A stretch of 64,000 nt of DNA from Vibrio sp. 10N.286.49.B1 (GTDB lineage: Bacteria; Pseudomonadota; Gammaproteobacteria; Enterobacterales; Vibrionaceae): positions 1-64,000 of the forward strand of contig NZ_MCUW01000011.1 in assembly GCF_002873335.1 (NCBI RefSeq). Direction: 5' to 3'. Within the stretch, counting starts at the first letter, position 1. Every line of letters starts with the position of its first letter. Below the pieces are notes generated by a model that saw only the letters and a list, made by a program, of their open reading frames with translations, was not told where the DNA came from and did no database searches. Position numbers and translations under genes: made by a program. Below are positions 9,025-17,354 of this stretch, piece after piece.

Positions 9025-11053
9025 TTTCTGCCTCTTGCTCATTTTGTGGGTCTAGTGGCCCTGCATACACAACTGAACCTTCGTTCAAAACAACAACTTT
9101 ATCTGCCATCTTAATTAGGTCAGGATCGTGAGACGAGAATACAACGGTTGCATTCCCTCTTTTCGCAAGGAGAAACTGACTAAACATGTGCCTTGCTCCT
9201 GGGTGATAATCGGGGACTGGGTTATCTAAAAGATAGAGGTTGTAGTCATAAATGAGTGCTTTCGCATCTATTAGTATTTGCGCGACACTGCCCGATAACA
9301 TATCAAACAGACTATCAGGGTTAATTGCGCTAATCGGAGTATCTAAGCCATCAGTTAGGGAACTCAACCAACTTGCTCCCCCTACTAATTCAATGGCATT
9401 GATCATTCGATCTTGTTTCACATTGTGCCCATCACTTAACCACTCTCGAATACTCAGCGTTAACAAATCAGGGAAAGCCGCTCGGATAAAACACCAGTGG
9501 CGATACAGCTGCGGATCATATTGCACTAAGTTCACCCCTTCCACTTCCACCATTCCATTTTGAATCAACTGCAGCCCTGAAAGCACTTCTAACATCGCCG
9601 ACTTGCCACTCCCAGACGGCCCAGTAATAGCTACGACTTCTCCAGCCTCGATGTCGAAAGTAATGCCGCTGAGCGCAGGTCGAGCTTGCTTAGGATAACG
9701 TAATGTCACTTGATCTAACTTCAGTCTTGGTGCATGTGACGGTAACGGGTGATGCTGATAGCTAAACTCTCGCTCAGATGGTTGTGATAACAAACGATTC
9801 ACTTGTAACTTCGATTGATTGAAGCTGTTTAAACGCAACGCACTGTTAGCCAGCATTTGCGCAGGACCCGTGACTTTAGAGATCAACATCATCGATGCAA
9901 TTAACCCTCCAGGCGTCATCACTTCTTCAAAAATAAGTCCAATCCCTAACCCCATGATAGCCAATGTTGAACCTACACCAATGAAGTAATAAATAGAGGT
10001 ATAACGGCTTTGAAGAACCGATTGAGAAAATGAAACCTTCGACGCAAGAAAGTTTGCTTTGTCAAAGCGCTGTAGCCAATAACGAGCAATCCCTGAACTT
10101 CTTATAAATGCTAACTTAGACGACAATTCATTAGCCATATTTTGACGATTCGTTCCTGCTACCGTCGATTGCATAGAGCGTTTGCTGCTTAAGTAAATCG
10201 AACGTTTAGCTAACACGTAATACAGGGTTAGGGAAAACAGTGGTACTAAAACTAGCCAGCCTCCCAATAAGCCTATCGCGACCACAAATAAAAGGACAAA
10301 AGGCAAATCAAACAGTGCATTACCTAAAGGCCCAGATAAAACACTGGCTATCCGTTCAGATAAAAGCAATTGATTTTGCTGGCTTGAAGATGCCGTTTGT
10401 TGGTTTTGAAAATAGCTATTGCGTAACAGTTTCTGAACTATCGATTGAGATATCTCGCGACTGACACGATTCGATACGGTTGCGAACACCCGACTACGTA
10501 ACGTACGCAGCCAACCCATCATGACAAACAACAAACCGGCTCCAATCGCGATACCTTGAAGTTCATGACCAGCATCACCACCAATAACATGATCATAAAT
10601 GGACATCGTGATGAACGGCACAGCGAGTGCAAACAGATTCGTAATAAAGCTGACTAGTAGAAGTTTAGGAATAATCGGTCTGAAAGCATGCAAGCGATCG
10701 CCAACCCAATCTGAAGCCGATTTCTCAGTAGGACTTCCGTCAATTACAATGCAAAATTGAGGATCTAGCGATAGTTCTGCTTCTCCCTCAAGCGACTCAA
10801 AGTGCCCCATTTCTGCTCGACCGAGTATGATGTTGTTTTCATCAGAAACGGCTAGAATTAATTCATGATCACCTGCGTCTTTTACTTCAGAGACAAGGCG
10901 ATAGGGCAACAACAAACGGTCAAACAAGGCGAAAATATCATCGATTGAATCCACTCGATTTTCCTCAACCCATTGACGTGCAAATAGCTGAATATTTGCA
11001 TTCACTTCTAATTGTTTGAGAACGGACAAACACAAGGTTTCTAAGTGATTCAT
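9017..11053 (-). CDS. T1SS ABC half-transporter (LapB/HlyB-like), partly degenerate ATPase
   Basis: 678 residues. The N-terminal 130 or so resemble the C39-peptidase-like domain of LapB/HlyB transporters, without an obvious catalytic Cys/His pair. A six-helix ABC exporter membrane domain follows (about 135-420), then an ATPase domain. Walker A is intact (GPSGSGKS, about 478-485), and the switch His is present (SSHDPD). The ABC signature reads LSGSV instead of LSGGQ, the Walker B end reads LLDNP so the catalytic Glu is Asn, and the Q-loop Gln is not evident. The gene starts with a strong SD (GAGAGGCAGC) and overlaps the preceding ABC gene by ATGA, which argues for an obligate heterodimer. Likely job: energising export of the adjacent giant adhesin. 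Family assignment is sure; substrate is inferred from location. Confidence 0.88.
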   Translation of the reverse strand: MNHLETLCLSVLKQLEVNANIQLFARQWVEENRVDSIDDIFALFDRLLLPYRLVSEVKDAGDHELILAVSDENNIILGRAEMGHFESLEGEAELSLDPQFCIVIDGSPTEKSASDWVGDRLHAFRPIIPKLLLVSFITNLFALAVPFITMSIYDHVIGGDAGHELQGIAIGAGLLFVMMGWLRTLRSRVFATVSNRVSREISQSIVQKLLRNSYFQNQQTASSSQQNQLLLSERIASVLSGPLGNALFDLPFVLLFVVAIGLLGGWLVLVPLFSLTLYYVLAKRSIYLSSKRSMQSTVAGTNRQNMANELSSKLAFIRSSGIARYWLQRFDKANFLASKVSFSQSVLQSRYTSIYYFIGVGSTLAIMGLGIGLIFEEVMTPGGLIASMMLISKVTGPAQMLANSALRLNSFNQSKLQVNRLLSQPSEREFSYQHHPLPSHAPRLKLDQVTLRYPKQARPALSGITFDIEAGEVVAITGPSGSGKSAMLEVLSGLQLIQNGMVEVEGVNLVQYDPQLYRHWCFIRAAFPDLLTLSIREWLSDGHNVKQDRMINAIELVGGASWLSSLTDGLDTPISAINPDSLFDMLSGSVAQILIDAKALIYDYNLYLLDNPVPDYHPGARHMFSQFLLAKRGNATVVFSSHDPDLIKMADKVVVLNEGSVVYAGPLDPQNEQEAENG

Positions 11054-12660
11054 GCTGCCTCTCCCTCTTTTACGTCTTTCTCTATAGAGATAACTTGAGT
11101 GGCTAAATCACGTAATTTGGGATAATGCGTCACCATTATGATAGTGCGACCTTGTTCGGTCTCCTGTTGAAGAACTGCAGTAAGTTTAGCTAGTGCTTCA
11201 AGGTCAAGGGATGCATCTGGTCTTTCCAGCATCACAATGGGCTTATCACTGGCTAACTGCGCGGCAATGTTAAGCATTTTCACATTCCCCATACTCAACA
11301 AACAAGCACTTGTGTGACCTATTTGGGTTTCTAAACCATCGGGTAATCTCGTTATCTCTTTGGTAAGACCTAGGCGTTTCGCGTAATCATTTGCTTCATC
11401 AGTTTGATCGGGGTTAAATCCACATAAGTTATCCAAAATCGTGCCTGACACGAGCTGCGCTTTTACCCCGCAATAAGCAACGTATGAGTTAAGTGCACCA
11501 CTATTAATGATGCTTTCGTTAATCTTAACTTCGCCTGCTATTAGCTCATCTACGCCAGCAATCGATGACAACATATGACTGCTTAAATGACGCTCTTCAC
11601 TATCCAGCAATACCAAATCACCTTGGTTCACTTTTACACTCATTTGATAAATTGAGCCGTATCGCTCGATAGACGTATGCGACAGTTCTAGCGTTTTGAA
11701 TGCTTCATGTTTGATGTCTTGTTGAGTAGAACTATCTAACTCATCTAGCTTTTCAATCGCTTGATTTGCAGTGTGGATGGCATTGAGTTTTATTTTAACG
11801 CCAACTAGCGCACTTAAAGGCGCAACCGCTCTGCCAGAAAGAATAGAACACGCGGCTAGGCCACCTGTAGTAAGTTCACCATCTAACACCCATAAGCTAC
11901 CTGTAATCACCAATAAAACAGACGTCGCCAACGCCGCTAGTTGAATGCACTCTTGAGCAAACGCATTTTGCTCTTCTTCTTTCGCTTTAGACTGAGAACG
12001 ATAATGATTGAGGGATTTAAATTGGCTGAAAATCCGCGATTCAACGGCTTGACGTTTGATGCCTTGGAGGGTCTGACTCATTAAAATCAAAAAGGCTTTT
12101 CTTTGCTGCTCATAAACCGAGGCTTGTTCACTCAACGCTTTTACTTTTCGTGACGACAACCAAACAATACACAGAGTAATAAGCCAAACGGCTATCGGTA
12201 TTGCCACCAGCTCACCGCCGATGTAGGCCACTAAACCCAGAAAAATCAGCGCAAAAGGCAAGTCGATAAACCCAGCAATGACCCCCCCTGAATACCAATC
12301 CTTCACTTTTGATACCGAGCCTAATCCCTCCTCTACGCCGCCCACACCTATCTGACGGATTTGACTAGAGGACGCTTTTGTCACCTTCGAGACAAGTATT
12401 TGATAGGTCATTTTTTCAGTGTTACTTGCTGCCGCGGAAAGCAACCAAGTTCGTACGAAACGAATGAGCGCCTCCATAGCTATCGCCAAAGACGCCCCTG
12501 CTAACAGTAGTGTTGCGGTACCATAGCTTTGGTTAGGGAGAATGCGATCGTATATCTGTAAAACTGTTAACGGAACAGCTAAAGACAACAGGTTAATAAG
12601 TAGAGAAGGTAGTAATACTCTCTTTACTACCCCTTTGTTTTTTACTGAAGTTGCAGGCAT
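11050..12660 (-). CDS. T1SS ABC half-transporter with strongly degenerate ATPase domain
   Basis: About 536 residues. It lacks the N-terminal peptidase-like domain and starts directly with the membrane domain (LLPSLLINLLSLAVPLTVLQIYDRILP is a hallmark of T1SS exporters, here spread over about residues 15-40). The nucleotide-binding domain has lost Walker A altogether: the expected GxxGxGKS position reads LLDSEERHLSS. The signature reads LLSMGNVK, and Walker B reads IVMLERPD. The D-loop (ASLD) and switch His (VTHYP) remain. Start ATG at 12660 is preceded by AGGA at good spacing; a TTG 6 bases upstream is less likely. First gene of the operon ABC-ABC-HlyD. It is conserved in length and frame, so it reads as a functional pseudo-ATPase subunit rather than a decayed gene. 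Confidence 0.85.
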   Translation of the reverse strand: MPATSVKNKGVVKRVLLPSLLINLLSLAVPLTVLQIYDRILPNQSYGTATLLLAGASLAIAMEALIRFVRTWLLSAAASNTEKMTYQILVSKVTKASSSQIRQIGVGGVEEGLGSVSKVKDWYSGGVIAGFIDLPFALIFLGLVAYIGGELVAIPIAVWLITLCIVWLSSRKVKALSEQASVYEQQRKAFLILMSQTLQGIKRQAVESRIFSQFKSLNHYRSQSKAKEEEQNAFAQECIQLAALATSVLLVITGSLWVLDGELTTGGLAACSILSGRAVAPLSALVGVKIKLNAIHTANQAIEKLDELDSSTQQDIKHEAFKTLELSHTSIERYGSIYQMSVKVNQGDLVLLDSEERHLSSHMLSSIAGVDELIAGEVKINESIINSGALNSYVAYCGVKAQLVSGTILDNLCGFNPDQTDEANDYAKRLGLTKEITRLPDGLETQIGHTSACLLSMGNVKMLNIAAQLASDKPIVMLERPDASLDLEALAKLTAVLQQETEQGRTIIMVTHYPKLRDLATQVISIEKDVKEGEAA

Positions 12661-12855
12661 ACACAATCCTTATCCATGCTTATGAAATAAGATTGGTACA
12701 TATCATTCAATCATGCAAGGTAAGGAACTGATTTAAAATATTTTTTAGTTTGAATCGTCTATTTCATCTATACGAGTAAGTCTGGACACTTTATTAAGCA
12801 ACATTTTCAACGTTAACTAGCCTTAAATCACGATTACATCCACAGCGTAATTAAA

Positions 12856-12881
12856 AATACCCAGCCAATTGACTGGGTATT
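12856..12881 (-). terminator. Terminator downstream of ghxP
   Basis: AATACCCAG (12856-12864) pairs with CTGGGTATT (12873-12881) around an 8-base loop. On the minus strand the stem is followed by a T-run (complement of the A-run at 12853-12857), so it fits as the intrinsic terminator of ghxP, 26 bases beyond its stop codon. Confidence 0.8.
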
Positions 12882-12906
12882 AAAACTAAATTGATGTCGC
12901 TAAGGT

Positions 12907-14253
12907 TTAAATCGCCCAACCGCCCGCATAGAAAGCCACTAAGACGATGGTAATTAAGACTATGCCAAGGTTAAGCTTCTTCCATTCGCCAGAGAACAGT
13001 CGCCCTACAACGAGACATAAGAAACCTAGCATTATTCCTGTCACAATGTTTCCAGTAAGCACGATGAATACCGCACAAACCAAGCCTGATAATGCATCGA
13101 CCGAGTCATCAAAATTTAGTTTACGAACATTACCTAGCATTAGTAGGCCCACGTACATTAACGCTGGCGCAGTCGCGTATGCAGGAACTAAATAGCTAAT
13201 AGGTGCAAGGAATAACAAAAATAAGAATAAAACCCCCACCACTACCGCAGTAAGGCCTGTTTTACCACCAGCAGCCGTACCTGCAGCAGACTCGATATAA
13301 ACGGCTGCTGGAGCACCGCCCACGGCGCCAGAAACAATACTCGACACAGAATCAGAGGTGAGCGCTTTACCACCATCAATAATGTTGCCATCTTTATCAA
13401 GAAGATTGGCTTGACCCGCCACCGCTCGAATGGTCCCGGTTGCGTCAAAGATTGCTGTCATCACCAATGCTAATACACTTGGTAATACAATCGGATTGAG
13501 TGCCCCCATGATGTCCATCGTCCCCATCAAAGAATTCTCACCACCAATGCTCGGTAATGCAAAAAAGCCCTGATATTGCACAGCAGGATCAAAAATAAGA
13601 CCAAACACAGAAATCGCAACGATGACAAAAAGTATCCCACCAGGAACCTGGCGCTTCTCTAATCCAAAAATAGCCGCAAGGCCCAACATGGACATAATGA
13701 CAGGGAAAGAAGTGAACTCACCTAACGTAACAGGCAGACCTTCTACCGGGTTTTTGATGACTAGACCAACACCACTCGCTGCGATTAATAGCAAGAATAA
13801 ACCAATGCCAATGCCCGTACCGTGAGCAATACCTTCAGGAAGATTGGTTAAAATCCATTGTCGAACACCCGTGACGGTAATCGCGGTAAAAATAACCCCC
13901 ATCAAGAACACGGCGCCTAGCGCGACGGGTATCGAAATGCCCTGCCCTAAAACCAAACTAAACGCGGTAAATGCCGTTAGTGAGATAGCACAACCAATCG
14001 CCATTGGTAGGTTAGCCCAAAAGCCCATCAGCATAGAACCAAATGCAGCCACTAAACACGTTGCAATGAATACCGACCCTTGGTCAAAACCCGCAACGCC
14101 CAGCATACTTGGTACGACGATAACCGAATACACCATCGCCAAAAATGTCGTTAAGCCCGCAACAACCTCGCGACGAACGTTACTTCCTCGTTTGGAAATC
14201 AAAAAGAAGTTATCGAGCCAACTGCCTGTTGCAGCGGATGTATTCTCACTCAT
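12907..14253 (-). CDS. ghxP: Guanine/hypoxanthine permease, AzgA-type NCS2 family
   Basis: 448 residues, 12 or more membrane segments, and no signal peptide. The whole protein follows the E. coli GhxP (YjcD) pattern: an N-terminal '[20 protein letters not shown]' block, [18 protein letters not shown], the [20 protein letters not shown] stretch and an ending in FYAGGWAI. Known for the family: proton-driven uptake of guanine and hypoxanthine across the inner membrane. A single-gene unit with its own terminator downstream and a PurR-type operator 87 bases upstream of the start, which fits purine salvage regulation. The alternative is a related adenine permease (AdeP/AdeQ), but the sequence resembles GhxP more closely. 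Confidence 0.9.
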   Translation of the reverse strand: MSENTSAATGSWLDNFFLISKRGSNVRREVVAGLTTFLAMVYSVIVVPSMLGVAGFDQGSVFIATCLVAAFGSMLMGFWANLPMAIGCAISLTAFTAFSLVLGQGISIPVALGAVFLMGVIFTAITVTGVRQWILTNLPEGIAHGTGIGIGLFLLLIAASGVGLVIKNPVEGLPVTLGEFTSFPVIMSMLGLAAIFGLEKRQVPGGILFVIVAISVFGLIFDPAVQYQGFFALPSIGGENSLMGTMDIMGALNPIVLPSVLALVMTAIFDATGTIRAVAGQANLLDKDGNIIDGGKALTSDSVSSIVSGAVGGAPAAVYIESAAGTAAGGKTGLTAVVVGVLFLFLLFLAPISYLVPAYATAPALMYVGLLMLGNVRKLNFDDSVDALSGLVCAVFIVLTGNIVTGIMLGFLCLVVGRLFSGEWKKLNLGIVLITIVLVAFYAGGWAI

Positions 14254-14339
14254 GGTTATTCCTCATTGTTGTTGGACAACCGTTCATCAAATGGTCGCTC
14301 AACAAGATATTAGTAAAAATTTAAGTGGCGAGAAAATAC

Positions 14340-14355
14340 AGGTAAACGTTTGCGT
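14340..14355 (-). promoter_or_regulatory. PurR-type operator upstream of ghxP
   Basis: Read on the minus strand the 16 bases are ACGCAAACGTTTACCT, differing from the symmetric PurR consensus ACGCAAACGTTTGCGT only in the last half-site. The site lies 87 bases upstream of the ghxP start, at a normal operator position for a purine transport gene. Confidence 0.75.
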
Positions 14356-14518
14356 GTGCAATAGGTAGAATCGAAGGTTTCATGTTTGGTAAGACAAATA
14401 AAGACTTTCAGCTCGAAAACATAAATAGAAAGACCTATCATTCAATCCAAGAAACATACATAACCCATTAATATTATGGGTTTTTACCAACCTTCATAAA
14501 CACTATCGATGAAGAGGC

Positions 14519-14790
14519 TTAATTCGCCACCATATTCACAGCGACGACCAATATCAGAACTGCAAATCACAGCTTAATTGTTAAAGCGGGCAGATAATGA
14601 GTGGCTTTGGCGCTGAAAGGGGCAGTACACTAAGATGTACTTACAATACCCAATAGCATCGGTAAATAGACAATCCCAGCAAAGCCATCTGTTAATGTAA
14701 ACTCACGGCTGCCTAAACTGGCGTACCCTATCGCCCCTCCACCGATGCCTAATCGTCCGGCTAAAAAACCAACGCCACGTCTTAAAAGTG
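14519..14790 (-). pseudogene. Decayed TSUP (TauE/SafE) family permease remnant
   Basis: Minus-strand translation in one frame gives VGFLAGRLGIGGG, then GFAGIVYLPMLLGIVSTS, APFSAKATHYLPALTIKL and FAVLILVVAVNMVAN, ending at TAA (14519-14521). These are the N-terminal glycine motif and the C-terminal core of sulfite/sulfonate exporter-type permeases. Two in-frame stops break it: TAG at 14630-14632 and TGA at 14567-14569 (where the family usually has Arg). The GIGGG motif runs straight into AIGY, which normally lies well over 100 residues later, so most of the middle appears to be deleted. No start region is recognisable beyond 14790. Confidence 0.75.
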
Positions 14791-15178
14791 CACGTTAATA
14801 TATTAATATCAGCATTTCACTCACCTTTATTTATCCCTGAGCAATTCATTGGCTTAAACCACAATATAAATATGGTTAAATTCATTTTCAACCTAATTAA
14901 TATCACTGCTACTCAATCGCAATACCAAGACTTATTTATCATGAATATTCTTCATGTTGAATGTGAAGTAAAACCATTTTTCATCATGCTGATATATCCG
15001 TATAAAAACGTTAAGCACAAGGGAAAATATCGAACGGAAATAAAACCTTTAAGTGAACGTCAAAACTTACTAAACGGAGTTTGTACGACCTCATTATAAA
15101 TGCTCACTCAGATCTTAACGTACTTTTCATTAAGATCATTCGAGACAATAAGACAACAATTTTAGGTACTAGATAACC
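14791..15178. other. AT-rich intergenic region before mesX, with one inverted repeat
   Basis: About 390 bases between the TSUP remnant and mesX. An open frame of 103 codons crosses it but has low-complexity AT-driven composition and no SD, so I do not call it. The only structure I trust is GATCTTAA (15111-15118) facing TTAAGATC (15130-15137) with an 11-base spacer, 42 bases before the mesX start. It could be an operator or a leader hairpin. I found no convincing MetJ box (tandem AGACGTCT-like octamers). Confidence 0.4.
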
Positions 15179-16156
15179 ATGACTACAGAATTCGACTTTA
15201 CCATTAAGAGCATTTGTCTCGATGAGCATTATCAACCTTCAGACAATACTCGCATCACAACTAACTTTGCCAATCTGGCTAGAGGTGATAGCCGCCAAGA
15301 GAATCTGCGTAACGCATTGACGATGATCAATAACAGTTTCAATGCATTAGCTCATTGGGATAACCCTAATGGTGAGCGATATTCTGTTGAACTTGACATC
15401 ATTTCAGTCGATATAGACATTGAAGGGTCCGGTCAGGCTTTTCCTTCTATTGAAGTATTGAAGACGAATATTATCGACCATAATACTAACGAGTGTATTG
15501 AAGGGATATTAGGTAATAATTTTTCTTCTTATGTACGAGATTATGATTTTAGTGTCCTGCTCCTTGAGCATAATAAAGACCAACCACACTTTAGTATCCC
15601 AGAAGACTTTGGTGATTTGCATGGAAAATTATTTAATTGCTTTGTCAAGTCACCTACATATAAAAAGCACTTTAGTAAGCCACCAGTAATATGCCTAAGT
15701 GTTTCTGACAACAAAACTTATTACCGTACTGACAATCAGCACCCTGTACTAGGGTTTGAATATCAGCCAAATGACACCTCGTTAACCGAGCAGTATTTTA
15801 AAAAAATGGGATTGCAAGTTCGTTACTTCATGCCATCAAATAGCGTTGCACCGCTGGCTTTCTATTTCTTTGGTGATCTGCTTAATGATTACACCAATCT
15901 TGAACTCATCAGTACAATCAGCACGATGGGTACATTCCAAAAAATCTACCGACCTGAGATTTATAATGCGAATGCGGCGGCTGGGCAATGCTATCAACCC
16001 AATCTGAAGAATGCCGATCACTCCGTTACTCAGATTATTTATGACCGAGAAGAACGCGGCCAGTTGGCGATTGCTCAGGGAAAATTTGCCGAAGAACACT
16101 TTATTAAGCCCTATAACCTTGTTCTTGAACAATGGTCTGCTCAGTACTTTCTTTAA
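15179..16156 (+). CDS. mesX: MesX, putative oxygenase partner of methionine synthase MesD (DUF1852)
   Basis: 325 residues, soluble, no signal peptide. It matches the DUF1852 family in length and in blocks such as NFANLARGDSRQENLRNAL, EYQPNDTSLTEQYFKKMGL and the ending KPYNLVLEQWSAQYF. Known for the family: DUF1852 proteins (named MesX) are required for the core-type methionine synthase MesD, whose activity depends on oxygen rather than on folates; the exact chemistry is not established. The adjacent mesD gene, 27 bases downstream on the same strand, supports the assignment strongly. The ATG at 15179 has only a weak SD; no better start is nearby. Confidence 0.88.
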   Translation: MTTEFDFTIKSICLDEHYQPSDNTRITTNFANLARGDSRQENLRNALTMINNSFNALAHWDNPNGERYSVELDIISVDIDIEGSGQAFPSIEVLKTNIIDHNTNECIEGILGNNFSSYVRDYDFSVLLLEHNKDQPHFSIPEDFGDLHGKLFNCFVKSPTYKKHFSKPPVICLSVSDNKTYYRTDNQHPVLGFEYQPNDTSLTEQYFKKMGLQVRYFMPSNSVAPLAFYFFGDLLNDYTNLELISTISTMGTFQKIYRPEIYNANAAAGQCYQPNLKNADHSVTQIIYDREERGQLAIAQGKFAEEHFIKPYNLVLEQWSAQYFL

Positions 16157-16183
16157 TGTCCCCAAATACAAACAGGCTTGATT

Positions 16184-17212
16184 ATGAAAAGACTATTACC
16201 CACGTCAACCGCAGGCAGTTTGCCAAAACCGTCTTGGCTTGCACAACCTGAAACACTGTGGTCACCATGGAAGTTACAGGGTGATGAATTAATCGATGGT
16301 AAACACGACGCTTTGCGCGTGTCTTTACAAGAACAACAGCACGCTGGGATTGATATCGTCAGCGATGGGGAGCAAACGCGCCAACACTTTGTGACGACGT
16401 TTATTGAACACCTTAACGGCGTAGATTTTGAAAAACGAAAAACCGTTAAAATTCGTGATCGTTATGACGCGAGTGTCCCAACGGTGGTTGGCGCTGTTTC
16501 TCGTCAAAAGCCTGTATTTGTCGACGATGCCAAGCGATTACGCCAACAAACGAAACAACCGATTAAATGGGCGCTGCCAGGTCCAATGACCATGATCGAT
16601 ACGCTTTTTGATGACCACTACAAAAGCCGTGAGAAACTCGCGTGGGAATTTGCCAAAATCCTTAACCAAGAAGCCAAAGAATTAGAAGCTGCGGGTGTGG
16701 ATATTATTCAATTTGATGAACCAGCCTTTAATGTCTTTTTTGACGAGGTCAACGATTGGGGTATCGCCACGTTAGAACGAGCTATCGAAGGGCTGAAATG
16801 TGAAACCGCGGTACATATTTGCTATGGCTATGGCATTAAAGCCAATACCGATTGGAAAAAGACGTTAGGGACAGAGTGGAGACAATATGAAGCGGTGTTT
16901 CCTAAGCTACAACAATCGAATATCGATATTATCTCATTAGAATGCCACAACTCTCATGTTCCAATGGAGCTGCTTGAATTGATTCGAGGTAAGAAAGTCA
17001 TGGTCGGCGCGATCGATGTCGCCACCGAAACCATTGAGACACCCGAAGAAGTCGCAGAAACTCTACGACAAGCCCTTCAGTTTGTGGATGCAGAAAACCT
17101 CTACCCTTGCACGAACTGTGGCATGGCGCCTTTGCCTCGCTCTGTTGCAACAGCAAAGCTCAACGCCTTAAGCGCTGGTGCGGAGATAGTTCGAAATGAA
17201 ATCTTGGCGTAA
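16184..17212 (+). CDS. mesD: MesD, core-type (folate-independent) methionine synthase
   Basis: 342 residues. This corresponds to the C-terminal catalytic barrel of MetE without the N-terminal folate-binding half. Zinc/homocysteine ligands expected from MetE are visible: the His and Cys of AVHICYGYG, the Glu of ISLECHNSH, and the Cys of YPCTNCGMAPL. The N-terminal LPTSTAGSLPKPSWL block is typical of the core family. It transfers a methyl group to homocysteine; the donor is not 5-methyl-tetrahydrofolate in this family. Start ATG 16184 has AGG 7 bases upstream; the TTG 6 bases earlier is less likely. Operon with mesX; a convergent terminator follows. Confidence 0.88.
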   Translation: MKRLLPTSTAGSLPKPSWLAQPETLWSPWKLQGDELIDGKHDALRVSLQEQQHAGIDIVSDGEQTRQHFVTTFIEHLNGVDFEKRKTVKIRDRYDASVPTVVGAVSRQKPVFVDDAKRLRQQTKQPIKWALPGPMTMIDTLFDDHYKSREKLAWEFAKILNQEAKELEAAGVDIIQFDEPAFNVFFDEVNDWGIATLERAIEGLKCETAVHICYGYGIKANTDWKKTLGTEWRQYEAVFPKLQQSNIDIISLECHNSHVPMELLELIRGKKVMVGAIDVATETIETPEEVAETLRQALQFVDAENLYPCTNCGMAPLPRSVATAKLNALSAGAEIVRNEILA

Positions 17213-17251
17213 TACTCAATGTCTAACGCATGATGTCTAGTTGCTAGTAGC

Positions 17252-17272
17252 TAATAGTTAATAGTTAATAGT
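17252..17272. repeat. Short TAATAGT tandem repeat (3 copies)
   Basis: Three perfect head-to-tail copies of TAATAGT just after mesD, with degenerate copies on the left. Too short to mean much; a possible slippage site. Confidence 0.8.
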
Positions 17273-17292
17273 TAACAAACGTGACAACGAGT

Positions 17293-17328
17293 GAATGAAA
17301 AAGAATGCTTGCGCGTCCTTTTTCATTC
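17293..17328. terminator. Convergent terminator, mesD / TldE-like gene
   Basis: GAATGAAAAAG (17293-17303) pairs with CTTTTTCATTC (17318-17328), an 11-bp stem with a 14-base loop. The A5/T5 runs lie within the stem. It lies between two convergent stop codons. Confidence 0.7.
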
Positions 17329-17354
17329 CACCTCTTCATTCTAGAAGCTTACTT

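Noticed and set aside
12667..12855. Outer-membrane TolC gene or remnant for the T1SS operon
   Set aside because: Spacer holds no coding sequence; the channel must be encoded elsewhere.
14254..14518. Purine riboswitch upstream of ghxP
   Set aside because: No purine aptamer pattern; the PurR box explains regulation adequately.
14788..15099. 103-codon plus-strand open frame before mesX
   Set aside because: AT-driven, Ile/Asn-rich composition, no SD and no family resemblance; overlaps the decayed TSUP remnant end.
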